A stretch of DNA of 64,000 nt. Origin: Paraspadella gotoi (lineage: Eukaryota; Chaetognatha). A program made the translations under genes and the position numbers. This document shows positions 37,601-46,925 of the stretch, one piece after another (within the stretch, counting starts at the first letter, position 1; each line of letters begins with the position of its first letter). The stretch covers positions 16,436,005 to 16,500,004 of the forward strand of contig CM119265.1 in assembly GCA_051294375.1 (NCBI GenBank). The letters run 5' to 3'. The notes below the pieces were generated by a model, which worked only from the letters and a program-made list of their open reading frames with translations, searched no databases and was not told the DNA's origin.

Positions 37601-40600
37601 AACAATTCACTGAAGAGACGCAACAGACTTCTCCCTATGGGAGGGGGGATGTATTGTGAACTAAAATCCACCAACCTTCATCAGCGGCCATTGGTGCCGG
37701 AGGCAAGTCATTCACCTCCCAACCCAAAGGTCTGGGGTTCTAGCCCGGTGGTCGCCTAGCAGTTAAGAGGGACGGGGCGCTTAACCGCCTGTAACACAGT
37801 GTTACAGCCTGATCTGAAGCTCAGGGACTGCTTATATTGAACGGTTCTGTCACTAACACAATAATAATCACTGTCTCTTTAATGTTCATCTCCGCTACTA
37901 TGAGCATGACACGAAATAAAAATTAAGCTTCTCACTCACGTTTGTAGGCGTCTACACTGCTTTTCGACTTCAGTTGGTCGCCTTGCAGGTAAGTGTTGTG
38001 CGACGAAGCGATCCAGTAATTTTGCAGCGGCAGATTCATGTCTTGATCAATTTGTTTGCTCCTCGCCCGCTCGGACAGCACGTCGCTGAGGAATCCTTGG
38101 ATGTATCCGCGAAAGCCGCTGAAGCTCAGCAAGTGCAGTTCCTACAGATGGGAAAATGGAAAGGACTTCATATACATGAAGGGACAAAGGTATATAAAAA
38201 TATTTTTTATGTAGAAAAAAAATAATAAATAAACCTTGAGCTTTTGATCGGGTTCGAACTGATCGATAAGGTCAACGACTTGAACGTCAGTGGATTGCAT
38301 CATTTGCTTCTCCATGAGAAATAACTTGAATTCGTCGACGGTGAGGTGGTCGGCCTTCATCGCCGAGTAGTTTTGGAAGAGCTGCCTGACCACCGGACGC
38401 TCGGCCAATTTGTGGTAGAAGTGGTGGAACTGTTTGTGATCCAACCGGTTGCCGTAGTCTTGGCGCATCAACTGACAGAGAAAAAGACATGATTTAAAAA
38501 AAACCATAACAATAGAGTTATTGTTTAAACGGTTTCACACTTCACACTAACTGCCTCACCGAGGTGTGGATCTTAATTGTATGCAAGAGGATTATACTTA
38601 TTAATTGGTAAATGGAATCTTAAGATTTAAATTTTTACAAGTAGCTTCTCGACGAAAGCGTTCCAAAAAGTTATTCTGTTTATTTTGGGACCAATATCAA
38701 ATGAAGATCGCAATAATCAGAGAGATTCTAGCAATGGTAAAAAAATAATACTTGTTAAGTAGGCAATCAGAATAAAATCCAATGTAAATTATGATTTGGA
38801 ACAAACAGTTCATACTTGATGAAACTTAAATGTTATGCTGAGAGCAAGCGACTTCCATTTTTATTTAACGCACCATTCCCCAAACATTACATTAACTGGA
38901 TCATGCAATTTTCATGCAATGGCTATAGTAATCATAGAAGCAGCGGAAAAAATGGTTAAAATGGGATTTAAAGTACGTAAGCATTTTTAAGGTTCTGTTT
39001 AGCTTTGATTATCATATAAAAACTCTAGTTAGCACTTCCTTCAGCGACGAGATGACTTCTTAAAATACAAACTTGATTAAAATAAAAGTTCAGAAAGATG
39101 ATTATTAAGGGCCATAAATCAACTTTAATGGGTTATAATGATGTGCGAGGAAAAATAACTTTATATGAGAGTGAATGTAATACCTACGTTCTTCAACTTC
39201 AGAATTAAATCCCAGAAGAGCAATGGCAAAAAGCGTGAGACGTGTAAATTATAAACGTGATAAAAAATATGGAAGTTAAATTGCTTGTTAGCATGCACAA
39301 TCTCCTTTTTAAAATGTAAAAAACTTGAACGCTAATGAGAAAGTTAGTCAGCGATTACCTTTGTCACTCGCTTTTTATCCATGGGCATGCCCAGGTTATT
39401 GAGCAAAGCGAAACATTCGTCGACGGACAGATATCCACTCTTGTCCTTGTCCGCCTTGACAAACAAGTCGTCGATCCAGTCAGACTCTTTGTAGGTGTCC
39501 TTTCTGTCCTGTGTGTGTTGCTTGAGAAAATTCAATCCCTTTAGCCATAGAGCATGGTCATTTAGATTGTCCGCTTTCAGCTTGTAGGTTTTGGTGGAGT
39601 GATACAACCGTCCGAATAGACTGAGAAAGAAGACAAACTGCAGTCAAAAAATCACGTTGAATTTGACTTCGTCTAAGTCGTTTACATGTAGTTATTTACG
39701 AAAATCAACCTATAATTTAAATGTGACAGAGCCAATTAAATTTAATGAAACGATCAAAGGAAACGTAAAGCCGTCGTAGTGCCTTTTTTTATTTTAAAAC
39801 ATTCGTATTAATAAATAATACAGAAGGCTTCATATTATAAAATGTGGTACCCCTTTTTTGTGACCAGAACACGTTCCGAGGAAACTAATGGACCAAATTT
39901 ATTGAAATTTAGTATGAACGATCCCTATGTGAATATAAATAGAACTATCGAGGCGAATTTCAATATTTGACACCTGAGCCGAGATATGGGGCCCCGGAGG
40001 GGTCACCCTTAGGGGCAATAAATGGTCAAACATTTTTTTTAAAAAATTTTTATTACTTTTGTATTGAACAGTTGTATAGACGTTTAATTTTCCACAAAAA
40101 CGTATTAATTATCACAGAAATATTAGTTTACCTTAATTTTTAGCTTCATGAACATCAGCAGTTCAAGTCAGTTTTGGAATAATTTAAGAAAATTGGAAGT
40201 AAAATGATGAACCATGCATCTTCAAACTATTCTTAATTATTGAAAATTTTTCAATTTTAGTTTTAAAAAGTTTTTTTATATGTTTAAAACGTAAATGCAC
40301 CCGATGCCACTAAAAAAATTTCAAAAAATGAAAAAAATTTTTTAGGTTTTTTTGGCCCCCCAGGGCCCTGTATCTCTTGTCAGGGGTTGAATATTAAAAT
40401 TCGCCTCGATAGTTCCATTTATATCGTCATTAAGACTCTAAATGTAAAATTTCATGAAATTCGATCAGGTAGTTTGGTAGGAACAGATTCTGGTCACAAA
40501 AAAGGGGTACCACATTTTATAATATGAAGCCTTCTGTAAGTTTTACCGACCTCCGCTTTTGCGATTCAACCAAAGCCGAGATCCACTTTTCCTCCGTTTC

Positions 40601-40944
40601 CGTCGCCGCGTTTCCGTGGTGAACGGTGTGGTTCTCTGTTTCCTCCTTCAGCTCTTCAATTTCCGAGATCGGAACTGAAGAGATAAAAACAGCGCCTTCA
40701 AATAGTTGATCAAACGAAGGGATCGAAAGCTCAACCGGCGTCGCTCTTACTCTTGGTCTTGTCGCCGAAGATTCCCCCTCGGGATCCGATGATGATGGCG
40801 TCGCCCGATTCGTTAAGCCGGACCGGCTTCGTGCTATCCATGATCGAACCGCTTTTCTTGACGCGCATAGAAAAGGCTTTCGATTTCATGTCGTTAAGTC
40901 CCTCCATGATCGAGCTTTTTTTTTCGATCAGCCTTAATCCTTGA
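34609..40944 (-). CDS. PLCD: Phosphoinositide phospholipase C, delta type
   Basis: The enzyme cleaves PIP2 into IP3 and diacylglycerol at the plasma membrane. Fourteen exons with GT-AG borders and consistent phase: 40944-40751, 40674-40551, 39620-39359, 38471-38235, 38141-37940, 37194-37012, 36932-36793, 36275-36177, 36017-35845, 35743-35604, 35535-35405, 35324-35174, 34938-34865 and 34767-34609. They give 755 residues plus a stop, close to vertebrate PLC-delta. Domain order is divergent PH (IPISEIEEL to DHALWLKGL), EF-hands (loop [12 protein letters not shown]), X domain (catalytic His in SSHNTYL, ELDCWDG, second His in YHGHTLTSK), an acidic linker, Y domain ([21 protein letters not shown]) and C2 ([11 protein letters not shown]). 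A few 5' codons are missing because the first exon seen starts in mid-codon after an acceptor. A Met 13 codons in could be a start. The linker is short and acidic and the protein ends at C2, which fits delta better than beta or gamma. Introns carry two mobile elements. Confidence 0.95.
37236..37881. mobile_element. Miniature LTR retroelement (TRIM-like) in a PLC intron
   Basis: Two direct repeats of about 232 bp (37236-37468 and 37650-37881, over 90 percent alike by eye) flank only about 180 bp. Directly after the left repeat is TTGGTGAGCCCGAC, placed like a tRNA primer-binding site. Directly before the right repeat is the purine run GGGAGGGGGGA, placed like a polypurine tract. The interior holds a short open frame with two near-repeats (SGDMPQPGD and SGDIPQLGD) but no protease, reverse transcriptase or integrase. 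AATGT occurs at both outer edges and may be a target duplication, though the exact left edge is ambiguous by a few bases. It would be mobilised only by a larger relative. Confidence 0.75.
39821..40536. mobile_element. TA-flanked foldback element (MITE-like) in a PLC intron
   Basis: A 716-bp element fills most of the intron between PLC exons 2 and 3. Its ends are inverted repeats starting CAGAAGGCTTCATATTATAA, matching perfectly for about 50 bp and imperfectly for roughly 180 bp. TA flanks each end, as expected of Tc1/mariner-type insertion. There is no transposase, so it is non-autonomous. Confidence 0.85.
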
Positions 40945-41154
40945 CTAGAAGTGAAAACGACAACGAAAATAGTTATCGGTGGAGCACAAATGATAACCAA
41001 ACGGAAAATAGTTTGAAGTTCTTACGATATTAAGTGATTTTGAAAGAGAATTGAAAAAGAAAAAGAAAAAAAAAGAAAAAGACTGAAGTGTAATGGCCCA
41101 CATTCAGGGACAGAGAAATCGTAGAAGACCAGCCCAGATCCCTTTTAGTTAATT

Positions 41155-41157
<3 letters not shown>

Positions 41158-41233
<76 letters not shown>
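41158..41233. repeat. GA dinucleotide repeat
   Basis: Near-perfect GA repeat of about 37 units upstream of the PLC gene. The minus-strand Leu/Ser frame across it is not coding. Confidence 0.95.
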
Positions 41234-41234
<1 letters not shown>

Positions 41235-41829
41235 GGCTCGTCAACAGTATTTTTTTTTCCAAGAGCCTATCCCAAAAACCCGTTTCGAGATAAGCGGCAC
41301 GATTAAAACAGGTAATAGAAAGTAGATTGTAATGATCTTGAAAGGCTTGAAAACTACAATTACAACTAAATACATTAGTCACTGTTGGTTTTTAAAATGA
41401 TAAAATTTATTTAACCGAACTAAGATTTTTTTCTTAAAACGAATTTAGGAAGTAACGACATTCCTCAGCAGAAAAGTGAAAGTTGGGTGCGGCGATGTTT
41501 GCGATGCCATTTCGTTCATTCCACATTTTTTTTAACTCTTGCTCGGAAAAATTTGGAAACTTCTCTCCGACCAAAGGCAAAGTTTCTCTTTTTCACATTC
41601 GAGATGAAGGAGAGGGAGAGAGGGAAAATCGTTAACTTCTCAAAAAAAATAAATCTGGATTTTCGTAGAGCTACATAAGTAAAGCTTAAATAATCGTATT
41701 TACGTCCGATTAAAAAATCCGGAGTGGGGACTGTTCGTGTATAACTTATTTCTTGATACGACTAGTTAAAGCTATAAAAACAGAAACATCAGTCTAGGAA
41801 GAAAGAACTAGGAAGAACGAGGGGAAAAC

Positions 41830-41934
41830 ATGGACAATTTTGGCGCCTCCACGCCAGAGGATTGTGGTCCAGGGCGGCAAGTAACAAAAATTAATGATAA
41901 TAACTCGGGCGACATCGAAATTAAAAGTAAATAA
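41830..41934 (+). CDS. Small open frame of 34 codons, uncertain
   Basis: An ATG in a good context (AAAACATGG) opens a 34-residue frame beginning MDNFGASTPEDCGPGRQ. A TATAAAAA sequence lies about 57 bp upstream at 41773-41780. After the 17th codon CAA comes GTAACA, so this may instead be a first exon ending there. No family resemblance was recognised. It sits between the 3' end of the metallothionein gene and the 5' side of PLC and could be a chance frame. Confidence 0.2.
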   Translation: MDNFGASTPEDCGPGRQVTKINDNNSGDIEIKSK

Positions 41935-41961
41935 AAATTAAGCAAATTTTTCATTTATAAA

Positions 41962-41967
41962 TTTATT
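41962..41967 (-). terminator. Polyadenylation signal of the metallothionein gene
   Basis: AATAAA on the minus strand, about 90 bp after the metallothionein stop codon and in the expected orientation. Confidence 0.6.
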
Positions 41968-42054
41968 AAAAACCAAGGCATCTTTTATGGTAAACATTTA
42001 CAAATCAAAAGGAGTAAAATTACAAAAGCCAAAGAATTAAAATTAATCAATGCT

Positions 42055-42630
42055 TCACTTGCAACAGCTCCTCTGACAGTTGGTGCCACAGCAGTCTGCT
42101 TTCTTCGGACATTTGCATGCGTCCGCTGAGCAATCGGTCACGCATGATTTGCAGTTAGCTGTTTATAGAATTAAAATGTTTGAAAATTAGTTTTAGCATT
42201 TTTACCTATAAGGTTCAATTACTTACTACTGCAAGGGCAAATTTTCTTTTTGCAAGCGCACGTGCAATCGCAGCCGCCCGTTTGGCAGCAGCATGTTCCA
42301 TCTGAAAGGAAATGTAAAAAGTTAGCTAAATAATTTGTAAAAAGTCACTTTTACGGAGGAGTCTTAAAATCCTGCCTCAAATGATTTTTATGTACTCCTT
42401 TTTTGTCATTCTACCCCTCCCTCATTAACTCTTTGTTTTTTTAATATTCTTCCAATACATTCTTATCACATCTTTTAATTCAGACATGATAAACTTGTGA
42501 ACTATTACCATTGGCCTTAAACTATCCACTTATAAAAATGCCCACAAATGTAAAACAATTTATCACGATGTCTAAGGTGGAAACATAACTTACCTGCGTT
42601 CTGTTTGCAGCAGACACAAGTGCAAGGCAT
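42055..42630 (-). CDS. Metallothionein
   Basis: Three small exons (42630-42594, 42301-42227, 42158-42055) join in phase to give a 71-residue protein with 23 cysteines in C-x-C, CC and C-x-x-C patterns. It begins MPCTCVCCKQN and ends CQRSCCK. No aromatic residues or His are seen. Metallothioneins bind Zn, Cd or Cu in thiolate clusters in the cytosol and buffer metal and oxidative stress. The exon-2 donor is chosen as GTAAGT; a GT three bases earlier would remove one Ser without changing frame. The arrangement does not match the short crustacean Cd-type sequences I know, so metal preference is not predicted. The upstream 230 bp has no exact metal-response core TGCRCNC, only CGCGCTC one base off near 42642. 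Confidence 0.92.
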
Positions 42631-42703
42631 TTTGTAAATTTGAGCGCGAAGTTATTGGTAATAAATATAAGTTTGTATCGAGAATGAACGAAGTAGCGGA
42701 AAG

Positions 42704-42728
42704 ACGGAGTTTATTTGAGAAACTCCGT
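42704..42728. promoter_or_regulatory. Palindrome upstream of the metallothionein start
   Basis: A perfect 9-bp inverted repeat, ACGGAGTTT, separated by 7 bp from AAACTCCGT, lies about 75-100 bp upstream of the metallothionein ATG. It could bind a dimeric factor or be in the 5' leader. Function is unknown. Confidence 0.3.
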
Positions 42729-42865
42729 ATTTAAAACCAGATTCGGGCACAGAATCATAAAAAGAGAAGTTTTTGAGAGTGGAAGCTCTTCATCTTAAAA
42801 AGAGCGACAATTATTTTAATATGATATATGGCATTAAACAGTTTAAATAACCTAATACTCATTTT

Positions 42866-42896
42866 TTTTGCGGCGGGCTGTCGTGTGTCACCTTGT
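42866..42896. mobile_element. Solo end of the ACAAGGTGACACACGAC element
   Basis: The sequence GCGGCGGGCTGTCGTGTGTC followed by ACCTTGT matches the right terminus of the foldback element at 34197-34227 almost base for base. Only the terminus is recognisable, so this is a truncated copy. It lies about 240 bp upstream of the metallothionein start codon. Confidence 0.7.
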
Positions 42897-43104
42897 ACGC
42901 TTAAACTTTTTCTGAGGTTGATTAAAGCAAATTTAACAAAAGTTTAAATTAAAGGTTTAATAAAATTTCGTTTAACAGACCAGATGTAGTAAAAATTTTA
43001 ACAGCCCGATCTCGTACAAATTTTTAAATACTATGTATACGAAAAATATAGACAATTTTTACTAAAGCAACTGGTACAACAGTATCAGGTATCTAGGGAA
43101 AATC

Positions 43105-44319
43105 TTATCCTTTCATCCTGACAACGATGACGGCGTTTAAGAGATTAGCATCGGCTAAAGTGACTCCGTCGTCGATAAGTTCCTTGTTGGGGAAGGTGGT
43201 CATCAGGGCGAAGTTTCGATCAGCAAGTTGGGGTCGGTGTGAGAGAACGAAGCCCCTCACATCCCTGACGGCGTGAGTGTGGTTGAACCGCGCTGTCAGC
43301 CGTGATCCATCGTCCAGACGGATTTGAAGGTTCGTCGTGGGCGCGGTCTCGTCCACCGAGACGAAGACTTCACCAGCCGCGACGACTGGTGAGGCCGATG
43401 AGACGGGCGTCGGGGGGGCGACGCCAACGCAAGGCGACCCCAACCGTTGTCCACTGCCGGCGAAGGCCTCGAACCTTTTCTTGGTCGCGACGAACTCTTC
43501 GTGATGATGATCCTCCAGGTTGAGCTCGACTTCGCTGCCTCTGGAGTTGCCCGCCAGCTCGGGAGGGATGTCGCCCCTCTTAACGGCCTCGAGAAACCCG
43601 CGGTTGGCGGGATCGTCAAAAGAGCGGAGTGGGCCGTCGTCCACGGAAAACCCATTCTTCCACATCTTGAGGCACACGACTACGTCTTCGGACGGAGCCG
43701 AGGCGACCGCGGCGGCGAGGGGGACGCCGACCGCTTGATGGTCGTCCGGCGTTTGGCCCAATCGAAAACCTTGACCGTGAAACGCCCTGGAGGGTTTCTT
43801 ACGAGATGGCGCCGCGGGATCTACTTCTTCGGCGCCGGCTTCCTTGGCCGCTTTAAACATCTCCTCAATCATCTTTGTCGGGTCCTTTTTTTTCCCCGGC
43901 GGACCGAGAACCTGTTGACCGCTTCCGCCGTGGACGCCGCCGCCCGCGTAGAACGCCTGCTTGTCATCGTCGGAATCGCTGTCGTCATCCCTGGCGCCGG
44001 CGCCGCCCGTCCCGCCGCTTACGCCGCCGGAGATGTCGCGAATCGTTCCGAATTTTCGAGAGGAGACGGGAACGGGCTTTGGGGGATTCAAACCCGTCGA
44101 CGTCGAAGGTCCCGCCGAAGGTCCCGCCAAAGCAGGAACCGGGGGAGCCTCTGGCTCGAGATCATCCATCTCTGGTTCCGCGTCGCCGCTCTCGTAAAAC
44201 CCAGAGAGGGCCAACGACAATTCCCAATTGGCGGCGTCCAAGAAGAATTTAGCGCGATCATCGTCCTCGATTCCGCTCACCAGTTTGAACTCTTCCAAGA
44301 TGTTCCCTCTGTCGCTCAT
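43105..44319 (-). CDS. NSFL1C: p47/NSFL1 cofactor, UBA-SEP-UBX protein
   Basis: This intronless frame encodes 404 residues from the ATG at 44319 (MSDRGNILEEFKLVSG). That start is preferred to one ten codons upstream because it begins right at the UBA domain. Domains in order: UBA (about 1-45, FFLDAANWELSLALSGFYES), a Pro/Gly/Ser-rich linker with a DDDSDSDDDKQAFYAGG stretch, SEP (about 215-300, VVVCLKMWKNGFSVDDGPLR, with RGDIPPEL) and UBX (about 325-404, NLQIRLDDGSRLTARFNHTH to the terminal VVRMKG). The family is an adaptor of the AAA ATPase p97/VCP in Golgi and ER membrane fusion. The UBX fold docks on p97 and UBA binds ubiquitin. Lack of introns is notable beside the multi-exon neighbours and might reflect retroposition. 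Long frames on the opposite strand are shadows of this GC-rich gene. Confidence 0.95.
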   Translation of the reverse strand: MSDRGNILEEFKLVSGIEDDDRAKFFLDAANWELSLALSGFYESGDAEPEMDDLEPEAPPVPALAGPSAGPSTSTGLNPPKPVPVSSRKFGTIRDISGGVSGGTGGAGARDDDSDSDDDKQAFYAGGGVHGGSGQQVLGPPGKKKDPTKMIEEMFKAAKEAGAEEVDPAAPSRKKPSRAFHGQGFRLGQTPDDHQAVGVPLAAAVASAPSEDVVVCLKMWKNGFSVDDGPLRSFDDPANRGFLEAVKRGDIPPELAGNSRGSEVELNLEDHHHEEFVATKKRFEAFAGSGQRLGSPCVGVAPPTPVSSASPVVAAGEVFVSVDETAPTTNLQIRLDDGSRLTARFNHTHAVRDVRGFVLSHRPQLADRNFALMTTFPNKELIDDGVTLADANLLNAVIVVRMKG

Positions 44320-44904
44320 GATGTTATACGAGCTGCTGCTTGTTAACACGTTTTGAAATTAAGATTCGTTTCGATTCCTGCTCAAGTCATTAATTCCACT
44401 CCCAATTTCTCTCATGCCTTTTAGCCGATAAAATGATACTGGAAACGAAGCAAGTTACGAAGATTAGTCTCCACATATGAACTTGTCATTGAAATAATAG
44501 TTTATATATATTTTTAAAATAGATTAATTCCATGTAATCTACTTTAATGTATAGAAAAGGTTTCTACATTTTTAAATGGTCCAAAATTTGAAAACACATA
44601 AGATTTAAACCGTTTATTAAAAAGAACAATCTTTCCCCGCCTTTTAACAAACCATAATTAACATTGCTTTTTAGTTTTCTAGATCAACTTAACGAATAAC
44701 CTGCTGTCGTTTTATAAAAATTAAAAATATTGGTACGCTGAATCAACATGTCCAAATTATACATAAATCATCCTGCAATAATAAAAATATATGATACAGA
44801 TGAAACAAAAATAATCTTTAAATTTTTATGAAAGTTTCTCAATTCCAAACAATGCATCCAAATATTATTGATGGTGATTTCGTATTAATGTTTCTTGGAT
44901 TCGT

Positions 44905-45621
44905 TTAGCACCGAATCGCAGAACCTATAGCCATAAAAGTCCCGAACGTTCCTCCTCCTTGCAACATCATTTTGCCAACGTTCGTCATTAATTCTTTTCC
45001 CCTCATTCCGTATCGCAAGGCTGAAAAAAAAACAGGAGTCAACTGGTAGTGATTGTTATTTACTACATAAATTATATAGGAAATAAAAGAAAGAAAAACT
45101 GCACAAAAATTATTTAGCAATAATAGGTAATAATTACAAAAACATTTCTTGATTAATACTTAATGCTATGAAAATATATGAACACAATTTTTGGATCTAA
45201 CATTATCTCGCATACTAGCCCATTAAACTTATCAACTTATCAAACTTTTAGTGATGAACGCAAAAACAAAAACCCTTTAAAAAAAATCCGAGTGTCGTGC
45301 GCAAAAGTTGTTCTAAAAACAGGACCTTGACTCAACTCGAGAGTCCTAGATTATGATTAATAAGATTAATCTTAAAACGACCCAAGTCACATGAGGTCGA
45401 CATTACGAAAGTCAGATGTGTAAACGTTTGTGGCAAGTTTCTCGCACGCTATTCTATTTTAATATTTTATAATACAGACAAAGTTTTCATGTCTCACCAG
45501 TGAATCCTCCGAAGAGAAATCCAGATCCAAGGCCGACGCAAAATCCGAGGCCGAAGCCGATCTTCGTCCTGTCCCAACACGAGGGCCCTTGTTGGCCATA
45601 TGACTGACTAGGAAGGGGCAT
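44905..45621 (-). CDS. ROMO1: Reactive oxygen species modulator 1 (ROMO1/Mgr2 family)
   Basis: Two exons, 45621-45498 and 45020-44905, give exactly 79 residues, the length of human ROMO1. The protein starts [20 protein letters not shown], carries a Gly-rich transmembrane segment ([19 protein letters not shown]), then YGMRGKELM, and ends [16 protein letters not shown], the family C-terminal signature. ROMO1/Mgr2 sits in the mitochondrial inner membrane and acts with the TIM23 import machinery; it is also linked to mitochondrial ROS. The splice junction (ACT G / CC TTG) is in phase. It lies about 200 bp downstream of MED18 on the same strand. Confidence 0.97.
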
Positions 45622-45823
45622 GATGATCAAAGTCTGCGCGCCTTCGAGGCCAGCTTGCCGTAATAATAATAATAATAATATAAGCTGAGAATAGATATTT
45701 TGCAGGCACAAAGTACATAAAAAAATTAGTATAAGTTAGGTTAAACTAGAAATAGAAAATTTAAAAAACGAAAGAAACGAGTTCAAAATAAACAAAGTAA
45801 ACAAAATGAGGCATGCAATCGAA

Positions 45824-46540
45824 TCAAGTCCACCGCCTGGCGTCGACTTTCTCCAAATTGACGAGGGGTTTGAGCGTTTCGGCAAATGCCCGCATGTCAT
45901 CGCCGACGGGATCGGCAGTGCCCGCCCCGCCGCCCACCACGCCGCCTGGCGCGACTACCGAGAGCTCCACCAAGTGAGAGGCGGTCAAGGGTTCCAACTG
46001 CTCCAGTTTTCCGGGGGCGAGAATCTTGTAGAGTTTGGAGACGACGACCTTCATCTTGCCCTTTCGAAAGAGAAAGCCCTTGACGACGAATTCGTGGTCC
46101 AATCGAAATCCCATGTAATCGAGGAAGGGAGCGACGCCTTCGGGAGCGCATGACACGTCAACCAACTGTCTCGTCATCGTCGCCTTAGTCTTTTCCGTCT
46201 CGGCGGCACCGATGTAGCGGAGTTGAGTTGGCGCCGTCTTGCGCGCCGGGTCGAGAGAACGCCGAGCACGCAGCTGCGTTACGGGTCCGTGAACGTTGGT
46301 TTTGACGGCGTAGACCTGCTCGAGCTCATGGAAGGTCTGAACCGAGTGGCCCTCGCGGTGGTGAGTCGTCGTCGAGTGCGTCGTCGTAGTAGTCTCGCCG
46401 CGGGGAGGCTCCAGTTGGTCGCAGAGGCCGCGGAGTCTATGAAGAAGGACGTCGACGGGTCGACCGCCATCCACGGTCGAGTCGAGAACGCTCCCTTGGA
46501 GGAAGTACTCCTGGGCGATCGGAGCCGAGTGGGAGCCCAT
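45824..46540 (-). CDS. MED18: Mediator complex subunit 18
   Basis: A single exon encodes 238 residues from the ATG at 46540 (MGSHSAPIAQEYFLQGSVLD). A longer frame exists upstream, but family members begin near the EYLLQGSVLD motif, so the internal ATG is chosen. Family landmarks are LLHRLRGLCD, LRARRSLD, LRYIG, FLDYMGFRLDHEFVVKGFLFRKG, SHLVELSVVAPGG and DDMRAFAETLKPLVNLEKVD. MED18 is a head-module subunit forming a beta-barrel with MED20 and contributes to RNA polymerase II initiation. An inserted Thr/His-rich loop (about 50-65) is specific to this protein. The gene is divergent from PRIM2, with 385 bp between the start codons. Confidence 0.96.
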   Translation of the reverse strand: MGSHSAPIAQEYFLQGSVLDSTVDGGRPVDVLLHRLRGLCDQLEPPRGETTTTTHSTTTHHREGHSVQTFHELEQVYAVKTNVHGPVTQLRARRSLDPARKTAPTQLRYIGAAETEKTKATMTRQLVDVSCAPEGVAPFLDYMGFRLDHEFVVKGFLFRKGKMKVVVSKLYKILAPGKLEQLEPLTASHLVELSVVAPGGVVGGGAGTADPVGDDMRAFAETLKPLVNLEKVDARRWT

Positions 46541-46925
46541 AGTCGGGATGAGGCGAGAGAGATGAGACTGCGGGAAAATATGAGTTTTGTCGGTTTGAAT
46601 TGGAAAACATGAAAAATAGTTAAATACGATCGATTGGGCAAAGAACAAAAAGGGGAACTAATTAAAATGTTCGAAAAATTTTTTTCTACATTATCTAAAA
46701 AAATTTTTAGTTCACTATTTAAATTTAATGCAATTTTTTGATGAGCAATCGCAGATGGTGCCTAATGGTGTGTTCTTTTGTTCGAGTCGCGACTCGAGAC
46801 GAAACCACAAAACGGAGAAAAAGCAAAGATAATATTTTGGCGGCAGAATTCGTCTCAGCGCGGGAGACTTTACTCTGCTCATTACTCAACACTTTTAAAA
46901 TATCATTTTATATTAATGCTGAGCA
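46541..46925. promoter_or_regulatory. Shared bidirectional promoter region of MED18 and PRIM2
   Basis: The two start codons point away from each other across 385 bp, which must contain both 5' leaders and the promoters. It has AT-rich tracts around 46660-46740 and no obvious TATA box was identified. Co-regulation of two housekeeping genes is plausible but inferred from geometry only. Confidence 0.5.

Noticed and set aside
41773-41794. TATAAAAA followed by TCAGTC as a TATA plus initiator promoter
   Set aside because: The spacing of about 18 bp is too short for a normal TATA-to-start distance of about 30 bp.
43447-44346. 299-codon plus-strand open frame
   Set aside because: It is the antisense shadow of the GC-rich p47/NSFL1C gene, which has clear UBA, SEP and UBX domains on the other strand.
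45806-46612. Plus-strand frames opposite MED18
   Set aside because: They are shadows of the MED18 coding sequence.
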